Source: Prevotella corporis DSM 18810 = JCM 8529
GTDB lineage: Bacteria > Bacteroidota > Bacteroidia > Bacteroidales > Bacteroidaceae
DNA length: 64,000 bases
Assembly: GCF_000430525.1 (NCBI RefSeq)
Contig: NZ_AUME01000009.1
Coordinates: 31,354 to 95,353 of the forward strand
Direction: 5' to 3'
In this document: in pieces, positions 63,739-64,000 of the stretch
Position numbering within the stretch: the first letter of the stretch is position 1
Layout of the letters: each line of letters begins with the position of its first letter
Made by a program: the position numbers and the translations under genes
Notes under the pieces: model-generated
What the model was told of the DNA's origin: nothing
The model's database searches: none
What the model saw: only the letters and a program-made list of their open reading frames with translations

Positions 63739-64000
63739 ATGGAAGAAAAAATGTTACGCACCTTGGCAACTCTTGTTTTGCCTTCTCAAATATTAGATTA
63801 TTTTACTATCGTTTCTGTCTGCGAGGTTGGACCTGAGTTTCATATTAGTCTTGACGAACGTATGGACAAGACTTTGTCAGGTAATGCCACCTTCGAGTCC
63901 AAGGGGTTCATGGAAGCAGTTAATATAACCGACTTCCCTATTCGAGGCCATAAGGTGATCTTGAAAATTCGTCGCAGACGATGGACGGATTTGCGCACGG
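63739..64000 (+). CDS. Transposase N-terminal part, ISAon1-type, cut by window end
   Basis: 87 codons from ATG 63739: LPSQILDYFTIVSVCEVGPEFHISLDERMD... then FESKGFMEAVNITDFPIRGHKVILKIRRRRWTD. The DFPIRGHKV and IRRRRW pattern is that of the N-region of ISAon1-type (ISL3-like DDE) transposases of Bacteroidetes. The catalytic domain is outside the window. Whether this element sits in the ICE end or in the host cannot be told. Confidence 0.7.
   Translation, partial: MEEKMLRTLATLVLPSQILDYFTIVSVCEVGPEFHISLDERMDKTLSGNATFESKGFMEAVNITDFPIRGHKVILKIRRRRWTDLRT

Overview
The window is a Bacteroidales chromosome segment. Promoters have the Bacteroidetes form (TTTG, about 19 bases, TAnnTTTG), Shine-Dalgarno sites are weak or absent, and genes such as the long-form urocanase and the DAHP synthase/chorismate mutase fusion fit a gut Bacteroides or Prevotella relative. 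The genus cannot be fixed from this sequence alone. Positions 1-13976 are host chromosome, about 14030-63390 is an integrated conjugative element (ICE) of the CTnDOT/CTnERL family, and the last 600 bases hold a structured non-coding stretch and the start of an insertion-sequence transposase cut by the window edge.

Host part: the 3' end of an N-carbamoylputrescine amidase gene; a minus-strand pair (degenerate aldose-epimerase-like protein and a secreted protein); a histidine-utilisation cluster ftcD-hutU-hutH-hutI turning histidine into glutamate, with a 23-bp tandem repeat between hutU and hutH and a large terminator hairpin between hutH and hutI; then a TPR protein, the DAHP synthase/chorismate mutase fusion, a small membrane protein and a secreted endonuclease/exonuclease/phosphatase-family protein.

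ICE: an IntDOT-type tyrosine integrase; small helix-turn-helix regulators and the excision operon (xis2c, xis2d, orf3, exc); a short promoter-plus-terminator unit just after exc that looks like the RteR small RNA; a DUF1896 gene and a 1938-residue methylase-helicase; tetQ-rteA-rteB with its translational attenuator; a long nested-hairpin RNA ending in a terminator; a RibD/DHFR-like gene; rteC. An AT-rich cargo pair follows (a DUF4143 ATPase and a 1084-residue KAP NTPase), closed by a large nested inverted repeat. Then come mobC-mobB-mobA on the minus strand, an oriT-like intergenic region, and traA to traQ plus a lysozyme-like gene on the plus strand. The right end has a minus-strand set of small genes including PcfJ and PcfK homologues, and then strong hairpins.

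In the CTnDOT scheme, tetracycline relieves attenuation of tetQ-rteA-rteB; RteA/RteB switch on rteC; RteC activates the xis operon; and Xis proteins drive excision and the tra promoter, while RteR holds tra down. The elements visible here fit that circuit. No ermF region is present, so the element resembles CTnERL. The parts least explained by this framework are the 34015-34230 RNA, the KAP/DUF4143 cargo with its flanking palindrome, and the row of four hairpins before the terminal transposase.
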